Assembly: GCF_025144465.1 (NCBI RefSeq)
Contig: NZ_CP083556.1
Span: 1-64,000, forward strand
Source: Leisingera sp. S132
Lineage (GTDB): Bacteria > Pseudomonadota > Alphaproteobacteria > Rhodobacterales > Rhodobacteraceae
Direction of reading: 5' to 3'
Length of the DNA: 64,000 bases
The translations under genes and the position numbers were made by a program. The notes under the pieces are model-generated. The model did not search any database. It was not told where the DNA came from and saw nothing but the letters and a program-made list of their open reading frames with translations. Below are positions 26,577 through 37,131 of this stretch, piece by piece; the first letter of the stretch is position 1; every line of letters begins with the position of its first letter.

Positions 26577-27542
26577 CTATTTCCTGTGGTGAAAGATGAA
26601 GCCCAGGAAATTCAGCAGCAGCTGTGCTGCCAGGATCTGGGTGCTCTCGGAGGGGTCATAGGCCGGGGCGACTTCCACCAGATCAATACCCGCGACATCG
26701 CCGCGCTGCGCCAGCCCCTGCAGGATTTCCAGCACGTCATAATACAGAAAACCGCCATGGCTGGGCGTGCCAGTGCCCGGCGCAATCGAGGGGCAGAAAG
26801 CGTCGATGTCGATGGTCACATAATACCGCGCGCCCTTGGGGATGCGGTCCAGCACCGCCCCCGTGCCGAGCTTGCGCACCTGCCGCACCGACAGGATATC
26901 GGAGCCGCGCGCACGCGCATCCTCATATCCTTCCCGCGCCGTGGAGGACACGTTGCGGATGCCCAGCTGGGTCATGCCGCTGACGTAATCCTTCTCGATC
27001 GCGCGGCGCATCGGGTTGCCGTGGCCCTCGGTGACGCCATGGCGCTCATCAACGAAATCCAGATGCGCGTCGATCTGCACAACATGGATCGGCCCGTTCC
27101 TGGCGCAGTCGTCCTCAAAGGCGCGGATACAGGGGATGTTGATGGAATGATCGCCGCCGATCACCACCGGCAGCGCGCCCGCCTGCAGGATCTTCCGCAC
27201 TCCGAATTCAATGTTGGCGTGGCTTTCCCCGGTCCTGGTGTGGACGATGTCGGCATCCCCCAGATCGACAATCCGCACATCCTCCCCCAGATAGGTGGCA
27301 TCATCCTCGTGATCATAGGCGCCGGCATGGCCAAAGCTGAACAGGGTCGAGGCCTCGCGCACCGCCCGCGGGCCGAACCGCGCGCCGGACCGGTACTGGC
27401 AGCCGAAATCATAGGGCGCGCCAAGGACCGCAACATCCGCGTCAATGCTGTCCCAATCCGCAACATAAGGCTTCTTGCCAAAGGTAGCGATGCCGGTGAA
27501 CGGCAGATTCAGGCGGCCAGTCTCATATCCATGTCCGGTCAT
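26577..27542 (-). CDS. Ureohydrolase family protein (agmatinase/guanidino-acid hydrolase-like, SpeB)
   Basis: 321-residue manganese-dependent ureohydrolase. Binuclear metal motifs GGDHS, QIDAHLDF and TIDIDAFCPSIAPGTGTP are intact. Residues near the N-terminus (GAPYDFGCQYRSGARFGPRA) match agmatinase and guanidinobutyrase/guanidinopropionase groups; I cannot separate them by sight. Start at 27542 has GGAGA upstream; the frame continues to 27593. Divergent from a LysR gene as in characterised guanidino-acid hydrolase loci. Product would be urea plus an amine or amino acid; no urease genes are in the window. Confidence 0.88.
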   Translation of the reverse strand: MTGHGYETGRLNLPFTGIATFGKKPYVADWDSIDADVAVLGAPYDFGCQYRSGARFGPRAVREASTLFSFGHAGAYDHEDDATYLGEDVRIVDLGDADIVHTRTGESHANIEFGVRKILQAGALPVVIGGDHSINIPCIRAFEDDCARNGPIHVVQIDAHLDFVDERHGVTEGHGNPMRRAIEKDYVSGMTQLGIRNVSSTAREGYEDARARGSDILSVRQVRKLGTGAVLDRIPKGARYYVTIDIDAFCPSIAPGTGTPSHGGFLYYDVLEILQGLAQRGDVAGIDLVEVAPAYDPSESTQILAAQLLLNFLGFIFHHRK

Positions 27543-27670
27543 TTGCGTCTCCAACTGCAAGGCTTCAACGCAGTTGATCACAGCTGCTCTCATGAAAAAA
27601 TATTCTGCTGCTTTTCTTTACATAAGGTAGTTTCATGTAATTCACTCAATTTCAAAGACAGAGCGCCCCT
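27543..27670. promoter_or_regulatory. Divergent promoter region, ureohydrolase / lysR
   Basis: A+T-rich 128-base region with CATGAAA (27591-27597) and TTTCATG (27631-27637) as a widely spaced inverted repeat. Expected binding region for the divergent LysR protein. Confidence 0.4.
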
Positions 27671-28582
27671 ATGAAACTGCTGCGCAACACATTGCTGGAA
27701 ACCTTTGTCACGGTTGCGGATTGCGGCGGTTTTTCCGAGGCGCAATATGCACTTGGCGTCACCCAATCCGCCATCAGCATCCGCATCCGCGATCTGGAGA
27801 CCTCATTGGGTTACCGCCTGTGCGACCGCGGGCGCGCCGGCTTCCGGCTGACGGAACGCGGCGAGACCGTCTACCGCAGGGCCCGCAGCATGCTGCGCAG
27901 CGCCCGTGACTTCGACGCCGGGCTGATGGAGCTGCGCGGCACCGTGACCGGCGATTTGCGCATTGGTGTGGCGGACGCCGTGAGCAGCCTGCCCGGCCTC
28001 AACCTGACACAGGCGCTGCAGCGTTTCGGGTCGCGGCCGAACGACGTGCAGCTCGATATTACCGTGGCCTCCCCTGCTGAGCTGACGCAGCAGCTGATCA
28101 CCGGCGCGCTGCATGTCGCCATCGCCCCCTTCCGCAACCAGATCGCCGATCTGGAATATGAGGACCTGTGCCAGGAGGAGCACCGGCTGTATTGCGGTGC
28201 CGGGCATCCGTTGTTCACCCTTCAGGGTCAGGAGGCCGCCCCGCAGGATATCGCGCAGTACCCGCTCTGCCAGCGGTCCTATGACCGGCTGCCGATTGCG
28301 GGTCTTGCCGCCGGTGAACCCGCGGCCTCCGCCGCCAACATGGAAGCCCTGGCGATGCTGATCGCAACCGGGCAATATCTTGGCCCGCTGCCCGCGCATT
28401 TTGCGGACGCATGGGTCCGCGGCGGCAGGCTGCGGGAGGTGAACGGCCCGGAATTGCGCTGGGTCACGGCATTTCACCTCGCCACCCGCCGTGGCCAAAT
28501 GCACCGGCGGGCGATCTCCCTTTTCGCCGAAGATGTGCGCCGCAGCTGCCAGCCCCCGCCTGCAGCACCCGGCCCGGGCTGA
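27671..28582 (+). CDS. LysR-family transcriptional regulator
   Basis: 303-residue LysR regulator, HTH LLETFVTVADCGGFSEAQYA then GVTQSAISIRIRDLE; effector domain from GDLRIGVADAVSSL. Divergent from the ureohydrolase gene, which it probably activates. Its overall layout (CDRGRAGFRLTE) closely resembles the LysR at 8788 (CHRGPAGFSLTD), so the two belong to the same LysR subgroup. Confidence 0.92.
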   Translation: MKLLRNTLLETFVTVADCGGFSEAQYALGVTQSAISIRIRDLETSLGYRLCDRGRAGFRLTERGETVYRRARSMLRSARDFDAGLMELRGTVTGDLRIGVADAVSSLPGLNLTQALQRFGSRPNDVQLDITVASPAELTQQLITGALHVAIAPFRNQIADLEYEDLCQEEHRLYCGAGHPLFTLQGQEAAPQDIAQYPLCQRSYDRLPIAGLAAGEPAASAANMEALAMLIATGQYLGPLPAHFADAWVRGGRLREVNGPELRWVTAFHLATRRGQMHRRAISLFAEDVRRSCQPPPAAPGPG

Positions 28583-28704
28583 CCCGGCAGCCCTGCACGA
28601 AATCTGCACAAAAGCCCCCTGAAACCTGCGGAGACAGCACGCCAAAGATGCAAGCGCAGGCCGCATCACTGCAGGCAATGAAAATTGCAAGCAGGAGACA
28701 GAAC

Positions 28705-30231
28705 ATGAGGCAGGAACTGGTCATACACGGCGTGCCCGACAGCATCAGGCTGGATGCATGGTGGCTGGAGGCCGCAGGCGGGCCGCCGCAGGCGCAGCCC
28801 CGCCGCCGCAAGGATGGGGGGCCGCTCTACGCCTCTTTAAGGATGCGTCATGCAATACCGATTCTGGCATCGCTGGTTGCGGTTGCGGACTGGCTGTTCT
28901 GGGACCAGCCGGCGGGCATTTCGGTTGCTGTCTTTGCGCTGATCCTCTCTGCCGCTGTCATGGCGATGAAACCCCGCCGCCCAACAGCCCGGGAATGGGC
29001 AGGTGCCGCTTGTTTTGCCCTGCTCAGCAACCTGCCTGCTGCAATTGAACTGCAGTTCCTTTCTGTCCTGTTCAGCCTCGGCGGCCTGATCTGCCTGACG
29101 GCCTGGGCGGTCTACGGCCCGGCCGCCAGCGAACGGCTGGCGCTGCGCACCGCCCTGCGCCTGCCGACGGTCGGCGCCGTGCTGCTGCTGCGCGATGCAT
29201 TCCGCGCCGTGCCTGCCTCGGACTTCAGTTCAGGCGCCCGCCGCCAGGCGGCCTCACTGGCGCTGCCGCTGCTCATGGGCGCCGTTTTCCTGATGCTGCT
29301 GGCCTCTGCCAACCCGGTGCTGGAGGAGTTTCTGGCAGAGCTGGACCCCGGCCGCCTGTTCGAGCTGGACTTCTGGCTGCGGCTCCTGTTCTGGACCATG
29401 ATGGCGGCGCTGCTATGGCCCTGCCTCAACCTCAGCGAGACATGGCTGGGCAGCGCCGCGCCCGCCGCCAACCTGCAAAAGGCCGGCCCCAGCAGGGCCG
29501 CCTTTCTGATCAATCCGGTGTCGGTGCGCAATTCACTGGTGCTGTTCAACCTGCTGTTTCTGGTCCAAACGGTGATGGACCTCGGCATTCTGACCGGCAG
29601 CGTCTCCCTGCCGGACGGGATGAGCTATGCCTCTTACGCCCACCGTGGATCCTATCCGCTCGTGGTGACGGCGCTGCTGGCCGGTGTGTTCACACTGTTG
29701 ACCCGCAGCATGACCGGCGCCGACAAAACCCTGCGAGCTCTGGTCTACCTGTGGCTGGCGCAGAACATGTTCCTGGTGCTGACCGCCGCCATCAGGCTGC
29801 ACCATTACGTCCAGGCCTACGCGCTGACCTACCTGCGAGTGGCCGCCTTCATCTGGATGGGGCTGGTGCTGGCGGGGCTGGTGCTGACCGTGGTGCAGAT
29901 CCACCGCGGCCACGACAATGCCTGGCTGCTGCGCCGCTGCTTTGCCGCCCTTCTGGGCACTCTCTACATCTGCGGTTTCGTGAACTTCGCCGGGGTCATC
30001 GCCCGCCACAACCTGACCCATGGCAGCACGCTGGTGAAACAGGACACCTATTACATCTGCAGTCTCGGTGCCGGTGCCTACCCCGCTGTCCATGCCTTTG
30101 AAACCGGAACCGGACAGCAGGTCTGCGGCAGCGCGATGCACTATGACCTGTACAGAAACACCATCACCAACTGGCGCGAATGGGGCTTTCGGAGGTGGCG
30201 GATCCAAGCCTATTATCAGCAGCAGAATTGA
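28705..30231 (+). CDS. Membrane protein, DUF4173/DUF4153-like
   Basis: 508-residue integral membrane protein with about 10-12 hydrophobic segments. A short soluble N-terminus (about 45 residues) precedes the first helix (IPILASLVAVADWLFW). The C-terminal part has KQDTYYICSLGAGAYPAVHAF as a soluble end. It resembles the DUF4173 group, whose function is unknown. AGGAG lies upstream of the ATG at 28705. Ends 13 bases before the response-regulator gene, so these three genes form one operon and the protein may be the sensed or regulated partner of the two-component system. Confidence 0.7.
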   Translation: MRQELVIHGVPDSIRLDAWWLEAAGGPPQAQPRRRKDGGPLYASLRMRHAIPILASLVAVADWLFWDQPAGISVAVFALILSAAVMAMKPRRPTAREWAGAACFALLSNLPAAIELQFLSVLFSLGGLICLTAWAVYGPAASERLALRTALRLPTVGAVLLLRDAFRAVPASDFSSGARRQAASLALPLLMGAVFLMLLASANPVLEEFLAELDPGRLFELDFWLRLLFWTMMAALLWPCLNLSETWLGSAAPAANLQKAGPSRAAFLINPVSVRNSLVLFNLLFLVQTVMDLGILTGSVSLPDGMSYASYAHRGSYPLVVTALLAGVFTLLTRSMTGADKTLRALVYLWLAQNMFLVLTAAIRLHHYVQAYALTYLRVAAFIWMGLVLAGLVLTVVQIHRGHDNAWLLRRCFAALLGTLYICGFVNFAGVIARHNLTHGSTLVKQDTYYICSLGAGAYPAVHAFETGTGQQVCGSAMHYDLYRNTITNWREWGFRRWRIQAYYQQQN

Positions 30232-30244
30232 AGGACCCCATTTG

Positions 30245-30937
30245 ATGCCAGCCCGCATTCTTGTTGTCGATGACGATCCCGATATCCTTGAGGTGACCGG
30301 ATTCGCTGTGGAAAAGGCAGGCTTTGAAACCGTCTTTGCCAGCGACGGCCTCGCCGCGCTGGACGCCAGCCGGGAGGAAAACCCCGACCTGATCGTGCTG
30401 GACATCGGCCTGCCTGAGAAAGACGGGCTGGAAGTCTGCCGCGAGATCCGCAAATCCTCCGACGTGCCGATCCTGTTCCTGACCGCACGCGACGACGAGA
30501 TCGACCGCATCGTCGGGCTGGAGCTTGGCGCCGACGACTACCTGACCAAACCCTTCTCCCCGCGTGAGCTGGTAGCACGGATCAAAGCGATCCTGAAACG
30601 CAGCGCCCCTGCCCCGGCTGCATCCGAACCGGTTCTTACGCAGGGCAGCCTGCAGCTTGATCCGGACCGCCACTTCTGCCGCTTCGCCGCCGCGACGGTG
30701 GCCCTGACCGGGTCGGAGTTCCGGCTGCTGGCCACCCTGATGGCCCGCCCGGACCGGGTGCTGTCGCGGGCGCAGCTGGTGGATGCGCTGTATGGCTACA
30801 ACATCCATGTCTCCGACCGCACCATCGACAGCCACATCCGCAACATCCGCGCCAAGCTGGCCCAAGCGGGCTGCGCTGAGGGGATCGTGACCGTGCACGG
30901 CGTCGGCCTCAGGATGGGCGCATGCACGCCAGGCTGA
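30245..30937 (+). CDS. OmpR-family response regulator (CreB-like)
   Basis: 230-residue response regulator. Receiver domain with acidic pocket DDD at 9-11, phospho-acceptor Asp53 in VLDIGLPEKDG and the conserved KPF after GADDYLT. C-terminal winged helix (Trans_reg_C) with SDRTIDSHIRNIRAKL. Architecture and the kinase that follows resemble CreB-CreC. Its 3' end overlaps the kinase gene by 16 bases. Regulates an unknown target; the DUF4173-like gene upstream is a candidate. Confidence 0.9.
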   Translation: MPARILVVDDDPDILEVTGFAVEKAGFETVFASDGLAALDASREENPDLIVLDIGLPEKDGLEVCREIRKSSDVPILFLTARDDEIDRIVGLELGADDYLTKPFSPRELVARIKAILKRSAPAPAASEPVLTQGSLQLDPDRHFCRFAAATVALTGSEFRLLATLMARPDRVLSRAQLVDALYGYNIHVSDRTIDSHIRNIRAKLAQAGCAEGIVTVHGVGLRMGACTPG

Positions 30938-32484
30938 ATCGCAACACACTGGCCCGAAACGGGCTGACCCGTAAATGGCGGCCGCGGCTCTGGGCGGTGG
31001 TTCTCCTGGTGCTGGCGCTGGTCCTGTGCCTGCCCTTTGCCGGGCTGATCCTGTTCCGCTTCTACGACAGCCAGCTGGTCCAGCAGACCGAGGAAAGCCT
31101 GCTGACCCAGGCCGCGGTGATGTCGGCAGCCTACGCGGAGCTTTACGCAGGCGCGGCCGGCACCAAGCCCCCCCGCGGGCGCCCGGTCTCCGGCGAGCAC
31201 GCGGTGTTCCCGTCGCTGTCGGTCAACAGCGAAACCGTGCTGCCGCCGCGCCCGGATGCAAAACCGCTCTCCGGTCCTGCAGGCGCCCCTTACCGCAAAA
31301 TCGCAACCCGGCTGACCCGCATTGCCAATGCCGCACAGGCGCAGACGCTGGCCGGCTACCGGTTCCTGGATGCCCGCGGCAATGTCTTTGCAGGCACCGC
31401 CGAAACCGGCACCTTTCTGGGCCACGTGGAAGAGGTGCAGGGCGCACTGACCGGCAGGACCGTCTCTGTCGCGCGCACCCGCGTGCGCGCGGATGCGCCG
31501 CCCGCGCTCTACACCCTCAGCCGCGGCGCCCGCGTGCGCGTCTTTGTGGCGATGCCGGTCTTTGCGGACCAGACCCTGATCGGCGCGGTCTACCTCAGCC
31601 GCACCCCGAACCACATCTTCCGCTTTCTCTATGGCGAGCGCTTCAACCTGGCCAAGGCCGCGGGTTTCATTGCCCTGTCGACCATGCTCATCGGTTATGT
31701 GTTCTGGCGCTTCATCACCCGGCCGATCCAGCTGCTGATCCAGCGCAGCCAGCTGGCAGGCCACGGCAGCCAGACCTGGGAGCCGCCGGACCAGCTCGGC
31801 ACCCGCGAGATCGAGGAGCTGAGCCGCAGCTTCCAGTCGCTAACCACCCGCCTGCAAAACAAGCAGGACGCGCTGAAGACCTACACCGCTCATGTGACGC
31901 ATGAGCTGAAGTCCCCCCTCACCGCCCTGAAAGGCGCGGCAGAACTGCTGCGCGACGACGATCTGCCCCGGGCACAGAAACACCGGCTGCTGGATACCGT
32001 GGACAAGGGCGGCAAGCGGATGGAGGACCTTCTAGCCAACATGCGCGCCTTCAGCCTGGCGGATCAAAGCGCAATGGCAGGGACCAGCTGCCTGAACGAA
32101 ATCCATGCACAAGTCTCACAGGCCTTCCCGGCCCTTGCGGTCAAGCTGGAGAACGGTACCCTGCCGCTGCCGGTTGCCGCCCCCACCCTTCAGATCATTC
32201 TGACCCATCTGCTGGAAAACGCGCAGCAGCACGGTGCAACAGGGGCCGTGCTGACCGCCTGTCAGGACGGCACCGCCACCAGCCTTCAAGTCTCAGACGA
32301 CGGCCCTGGCATCAGCGAAGGCAACGCGGACAAGATCCTGCAGCCCTTCTTCACCACCCGGCGGGACAGCGGCGGCACCGGCATGGGTCTCAACATCGTC
32401 AAGGCAACGGCAGAGGCCATCGGCGGCACCCTCAGTGTTATTCCCTCCAGCCGCGGCGCCTGCTTCCGGCTGACCTTCCGCTGA
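30922..32484 (+). CDS. Sensor histidine kinase (CreC-like)
   Basis: 520-residue membrane kinase. TM1 around residues 24-46, a periplasmic sensing region of about 195 residues, TM2 around 243-265, HAMP (RFITRPIQLLIQRSQLAGHG), HisKA with His327 in HVTHELKSPLTALKGAAELL, and HATPase_c with ENAQQHGATGAVL (N box), DDGPGIS (G1) and TGMGLNIVKA (G2). Translationally overlapped with its response regulator, so they are partners. The long periplasmic domain fits CreC-type kinases. The gene ends at a strong hairpin. Confidence 0.92.
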   Translation: MHARLNRNTLARNGLTRKWRPRLWAVVLLVLALVLCLPFAGLILFRFYDSQLVQQTEESLLTQAAVMSAAYAELYAGAAGTKPPRGRPVSGEHAVFPSLSVNSETVLPPRPDAKPLSGPAGAPYRKIATRLTRIANAAQAQTLAGYRFLDARGNVFAGTAETGTFLGHVEEVQGALTGRTVSVARTRVRADAPPALYTLSRGARVRVFVAMPVFADQTLIGAVYLSRTPNHIFRFLYGERFNLAKAAGFIALSTMLIGYVFWRFITRPIQLLIQRSQLAGHGSQTWEPPDQLGTREIEELSRSFQSLTTRLQNKQDALKTYTAHVTHELKSPLTALKGAAELLRDDDLPRAQKHRLLDTVDKGGKRMEDLLANMRAFSLADQSAMAGTSCLNEIHAQVSQAFPALAVKLENGTLPLPVAAPTLQIILTHLLENAQQHGATGAVLTACQDGTATSLQVSDDGPGISEGNADKILQPFFTTRRDSGGTGMGLNIVKATAEAIGGTLSVIPSSRGACFRLTFR

Positions 32485-32490
32485 AAACAG

Positions 32491-32518
32491 CCGGGCCGCC
32501 CTGCTGCAGGCGGCCCGG
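32491..32518. terminator. Bidirectional hairpin between convergent operons
   Basis: Perfect 10-bp stem CCGGGCCGCC (32491-32500) and complement (32509-32518), loop CTGCTGCA. Lies between the kinase stop (32484) and the end of the TRAP operon (32539). On the minus strand it is followed by CTGTTTTC, so it may terminate the TRAP transcript better than the kinase transcript. Confidence 0.65.
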
Positions 32519-32538
32519 TTCAGCGCATCAAAGGCGTG

Positions 32539-33939
32539 TCAGACCTGCCCCGGCAGCCAAAGAACAATCGCCGGGAAGGCCACCAGCAGCGCAATGGTCA
32601 CCGCATCCGCGATGAAGAACGGTGTCACCCCCTTGAACACATCCTGCACGCTCAGGTCATCGCGCACGCCCGCCACCACAAAGCAGTTGAGGCCGATGGG
32701 CGGGGTAATCAGGCAGAACTCGGCCATTTTCACCACCAGGATGCCGAACCAGATCGCGCACATCGGGCCGGACATGCCAAAGGTGCTGTCCGCGGCGGAA
32801 ACCGCCTCGCCGCCATTCAGTGCCATCACTGCCGGGTAGACCACCGGCAAAGTCAGCAAGAGCATGCCGATTGCGTCCATGAACATCCCCAGCACTGCAT
32901 AGGCCAGCAGAATGCAGATCAGGATCAGCATCGGGCTCATGGTCAGCGACGTGATCCAATCGGCAAAGGCGCCGGGCAGGTCGGCAAAGCCTAAGAAACG
33001 CACATAGATCAGCACCCCCCAGATAATGGTGAAGATCATCACGCTCAGCTTGGCGGTCTCCAGGAGCGCATCCTTCAGCTCCCGCCAGCGCATGCCGTGG
33101 CGCAGCGCCATCAGGAACACCACAAACGCCCCGATGGCCCCGCCCTCAGTCGGGGTGCCCCAGGCATCGCCGCCAAAGGGGTTGTAGACAAAGAATATGA
33201 TGGTCACGACCACAAACACGATCGGCAGCGCGGGCGGCAGGGCCGCAAACCGCTGGCGCCAGGTGAAACCGGTGACGCGCGGCCCGAAGTCCTTGATCAC
33301 CATCGCCATGCCAACAATCAGCAGGCCATAGATCACCGCCGAGAATGCACCGGGAATGAAGCCTGCCAGCAGCAGCTTGCCCACGTCCTGCTCGACGATG
33401 ATGGCGTAGATCACCAGGATCGCCGAGGGCGGGATCAGCGACGCCAGCGTGCCGCCAGCAGCAACAACACCCGCGGCAAAGCGCTTGTCATAGCCGATTG
33501 CCAGCATTTCCGGGATGGCGATGCGGGCAAAGACGGCTGAGGTCGCCACGCTTGCGCCGGATACTGCAGCAAACCCCGCGGTGGCAAAGACGGTGGACAC
33601 CGCCAGACCACCCGGCACCCAGGCCATCCAGCGCTTGGCGGCCTCGAACAATGCCTTGGTCAGGCCCGCGTAATAGGCGAGGTAGCCGATCAGGATGAAG
33701 GTCGGAATGAGGCTCAGCGCTTGGGAGGACACCTTGGAGTGTGGCACCTGGCCTGCGGTTTTGACCGCGATGGTCAGCGCCTTGCCGAAACGCGCCGGGT
33801 CATAGCCGAACTTGGCCCAGAATATCCAGATGAGGCCGATCATGCCCGCAGCGGCGGCGGCAAAGGCCACCCGCATGCCCAGGATCACCATCACCAGCAG
33901 CCCGGCTGAGACGATCAGCCCAATTTCAATCGGTTCCAT
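32539..33939 (-). CDS. TRAP transporter large permease (DctM family), second system
   Basis: 466-residue DctM-type permease with many hydrophobic helices; motifs GLIVSAGLLVMVILGMRVAF at the N-terminus, AAVSGASVATSAVFARIAIP, IPPSAILVIYAII and the C-terminal LITPPIGLNCFVVAGV. Last gene of a dctP-dctQ-dctM operon that follows dctB-dctD. Paralogue of the permease at 5640 but of a different subfamily (longer, with a different central region). Confidence 0.93.
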   Translation of the reverse strand: MEPIEIGLIVSAGLLVMVILGMRVAFAAAAAGMIGLIWIFWAKFGYDPARFGKALTIAVKTAGQVPHSKVSSQALSLIPTFILIGYLAYYAGLTKALFEAAKRWMAWVPGGLAVSTVFATAGFAAVSGASVATSAVFARIAIPEMLAIGYDKRFAAGVVAAGGTLASLIPPSAILVIYAIIVEQDVGKLLLAGFIPGAFSAVIYGLLIVGMAMVIKDFGPRVTGFTWRQRFAALPPALPIVFVVVTIIFFVYNPFGGDAWGTPTEGGAIGAFVVFLMALRHGMRWRELKDALLETAKLSVMIFTIIWGVLIYVRFLGFADLPGAFADWITSLTMSPMLILICILLAYAVLGMFMDAIGMLLLTLPVVYPAVMALNGGEAVSAADSTFGMSGPMCAIWFGILVVKMAEFCLITPPIGLNCFVVAGVRDDLSVQDVFKGVTPFFIADAVTIALLVAFPAIVLWLPGQV

Positions 33940-33951
33940 GTCAGAAACTCC

Positions 33952-34584
33952 TCAGCTGTCGTGGCCGGAGACGTGATCCGCCTCCATCGCTGCCTGGGTG
34001 GCGGCATCGGCAATCATCGGGACGGCAACGGGGTGGTCCGTGCCGCTGCGAAAGGCCCGCCCATAGGCCCAGAGCTGCAGCGAAAGCCGCAGGCACAGCA
34101 CGCTGAACGCCACCGGCGCCAGCAGTTTCGCAGGCCAGAGCGGCAGCGAGATATCCATCGAGCTGTCGGCGCTCCACCACGGCGCGGCAAAGTCGAAACT
34201 GCGCTGGAAATGCGCCCAGCTGCCCCAGACCATCAGCAGCATCAGGATCAGCACAGCGGCGGTGGTCAGAAACTCGGCCAGATACAGCGCCCGGCCCTTC
34301 AGGGCACCCACCAGCATATCCATGCGGATATGGCCGCCGTCGCGCTGGGTGAACGAAATGCCCATGAAGGCAATCAGCGGCATCGCCTGCTCGATCCAGT
34401 CCACGTAGCCCGGCAGCGGGCTGTTGAACAAATTGCGCCCGCCGACAGAGCCAACGGCCAGCAGCATCAGGGAAAACACCGCCAGGCCGCTGAGCAGGGC
34501 AAGGGGTTTTTCCAGGCGGTAGAGGTTCTGGTCAAGCGCGCTGAGACGGCTGCCGTCTGTCAGCACGAGGGATGAGCCGGCCAT
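33952..34584 (-). CDS. TRAP transporter small permease (DctQ family), second system
   Basis: 210-residue small TRAP permease, longer at both ends than usual. Four hydrophobic segments, the first around residues 28-50 (LALLSGLAVFSLMLLAVGSV); DctQ signature at GYVDWIEQAMPLIAFMGISF. 12 bases separate it from dctM. Preceded by a hairpin after the binding-protein gene. Confidence 0.9.
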   Translation of the reverse strand: MAGSSLVLTDGSRLSALDQNLYRLEKPLALLSGLAVFSLMLLAVGSVGGRNLFNSPLPGYVDWIEQAMPLIAFMGISFTQRDGGHIRMDMLVGALKGRALYLAEFLTTAAVLILMLLMVWGSWAHFQRSFDFAAPWWSADSSMDISLPLWPAKLLAPVAFSVLCLRLSLQLWAYGRAFRSGTDHPVAVPMIADAATQAAMEADHVSGHDS

Positions 34585-34622
34585 GGCGGGACTCCATCAG
34601 TTTTTCGGGGAAACGGAAAAGC

Positions 34623-34645
34623 CCCCGCAGCCAGCGGCTGCGGGG
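34623..34645 (-). terminator. Intercistronic hairpin between dctP and dctQ (second TRAP operon)
   Basis: Perfect 10-bp stem CCCCGCAGCC (34623-34632) and complement (34636-34645) with a 3-base loop. On the minus strand it is followed by GCTTTTCCGTTTC, a passable T tract, so partial termination between binding protein and permease genes is likely. Confidence 0.65.
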
Positions 34646-34657
34646 TGCGCGGCAGGG

Positions 34658-35668
34658 TCAGCTGCCCTCGGCGATCAGGCCTGTCACCAGATCATAAAGT
34701 TCCTGCGCAGGCAGGCCGCGGGCCGTGTTTTCCTCGATCCAGGCCTGGGCCGCCGGTGCCGCGGCGGCCTCCTTGAAGGCAGCGATTTCCGCATCCGGGA
34801 AGGTCACCAGTTCAATGCGGGCGGCATCCAGCGCGGGCTCCCAGGTGTCCAGTGAATTGAACTTGTAGAAATCAACGTAATGGGCCAGCGCCTCATCCAC
34901 TGAACCCAGCAGCGCTTCGCGGTGTTCATCGGACAGGCTGTCCAGCGCATCGGTGTTCACCACCACCGGGCAGTTCACCGTGCCGGGGTTCAGGTTGGTG
35001 GTCCACCAGGTGCCGTTTTCAATGGTGCCAAAGGACATATGCGCGTGCGGAGCAAAGGCGACCGCCTTGACGATGCCGCTGTCCATCGCCTGGCGCACCT
35101 CGGTTGCCGACATTGAGGTGGGCACCGCGCCCACCGCTTCCATCGCCTTGCCGATACCGCCGGTTGCGCGCACACTCAGCCCTTCAAAGTCCTTCAGCGT
35201 GCCGGGCACATCCCCGGTGCCGACCAGATTGTACTGCGGCAGCGGCGAGGGCATCAGCAGGGTCGCGTTCCAGCGCGCCAGATCCTTTTGCACTGCAGGG
35301 TGCTGGTAGACCGCCTGCGAAACGGCGATTTCCTGCTCCAGCGAGGTCACGCCCAGGAACGGCAACTCCAGCACGGTGATAGTCGGGTTCTTGTCGCGGT
35401 GGTAGCCCGCGCAGAACTGCGCCATTTCAAAGGCGCCGATGGAGATGCCGTCGAGGTTCTCCTTGTTCTTGCTGAGCCCGCCATAGCTGATGTTCAGGGT
35501 GAATTCGCCGCCGGTTTTCTCGGAGACCAGATCGGCCAGTTTCTCGACATGTTCGGTAAAGGCCCGGCGTTTGCCCCACAGCGAGACGTTCCATTCGGTG
35601 GCCAGGGCTTCGGTGCCAAAGGCAGCGGTGAGGGCGGCCAGCGCGGCCCCCTTGAGATAAGTGCGCAT
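34658..35668 (-). CDS. TRAP transporter substrate-binding protein (DctP family), second system
   Basis: 336-residue periplasmic protein. Signal peptide MRTYLKGAALAALTAAFGTE, cleavage near ALA, then TEWNVSLWGKRRAFTEHVE. The conserved substrate-binding arginine region is LSVRATGGIGKAME. Start at 35668 has GGGAGGAGC upstream and yields a proper signal peptide. The sequence departs from classical C4-dicarboxylate DctP, so the substrate is open. Downstream of DctB/DctD-like regulator genes on the same strand. Confidence 0.9.
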   Translation of the reverse strand: MRTYLKGAALAALTAAFGTEALATEWNVSLWGKRRAFTEHVEKLADLVSEKTGGEFTLNISYGGLSKNKENLDGISIGAFEMAQFCAGYHRDKNPTITVLELPFLGVTSLEQEIAVSQAVYQHPAVQKDLARWNATLLMPSPLPQYNLVGTGDVPGTLKDFEGLSVRATGGIGKAMEAVGAVPTSMSATEVRQAMDSGIVKAVAFAPHAHMSFGTIENGTWWTTNLNPGTVNCPVVVNTDALDSLSDEHREALLGSVDEALAHYVDFYKFNSLDTWEPALDAARIELVTFPDAEIAAFKEAAAAPAAQAWIEENTARGLPAQELYDLVTGLIAEGS

Positions 35669-35739
35669 CAGTGCTCCTCCCAGATGCATGCGGATATGAT
35701 TGGGGGAGTATCCGGGACGGCTGGCGGCCTGCCTATGAA

Positions 35740-35778
35740 GGAAACCGCGCGGCTTCTGCAGGCGGCTCTGCGGTTTCC
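35740..35778. promoter_or_regulatory. Inverted repeat GGAAACCGC-N21-GCGGTTTCC, candidate DctD site or attenuator
   Basis: Perfect 9-bp arms in the 125-base gap between the dctD-like stop and the dctP-like start. It could be an upstream activator sequence for the adjacent response regulator or a hairpin at the end of the regulator transcript. No convincing sigma54 -24/-12 element accompanies it. Confidence 0.45.
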
Positions 35779-35793
35779 CGCAGGGCAGGCAGG

Positions 35794-37127
<1,334 letters not shown>

Positions 37128-37131
<4 letters not shown>

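Noticed and set aside
35720-35733. Sigma54 promoter (GG-N10-GC on the minus strand) before the dctP-like gene
   Set aside because: Only the dinucleotides match; the -12 element lacks TTGC, such spacings are common in G+C-rich DNA, and the adjacent regulator lacks GAFTGA.
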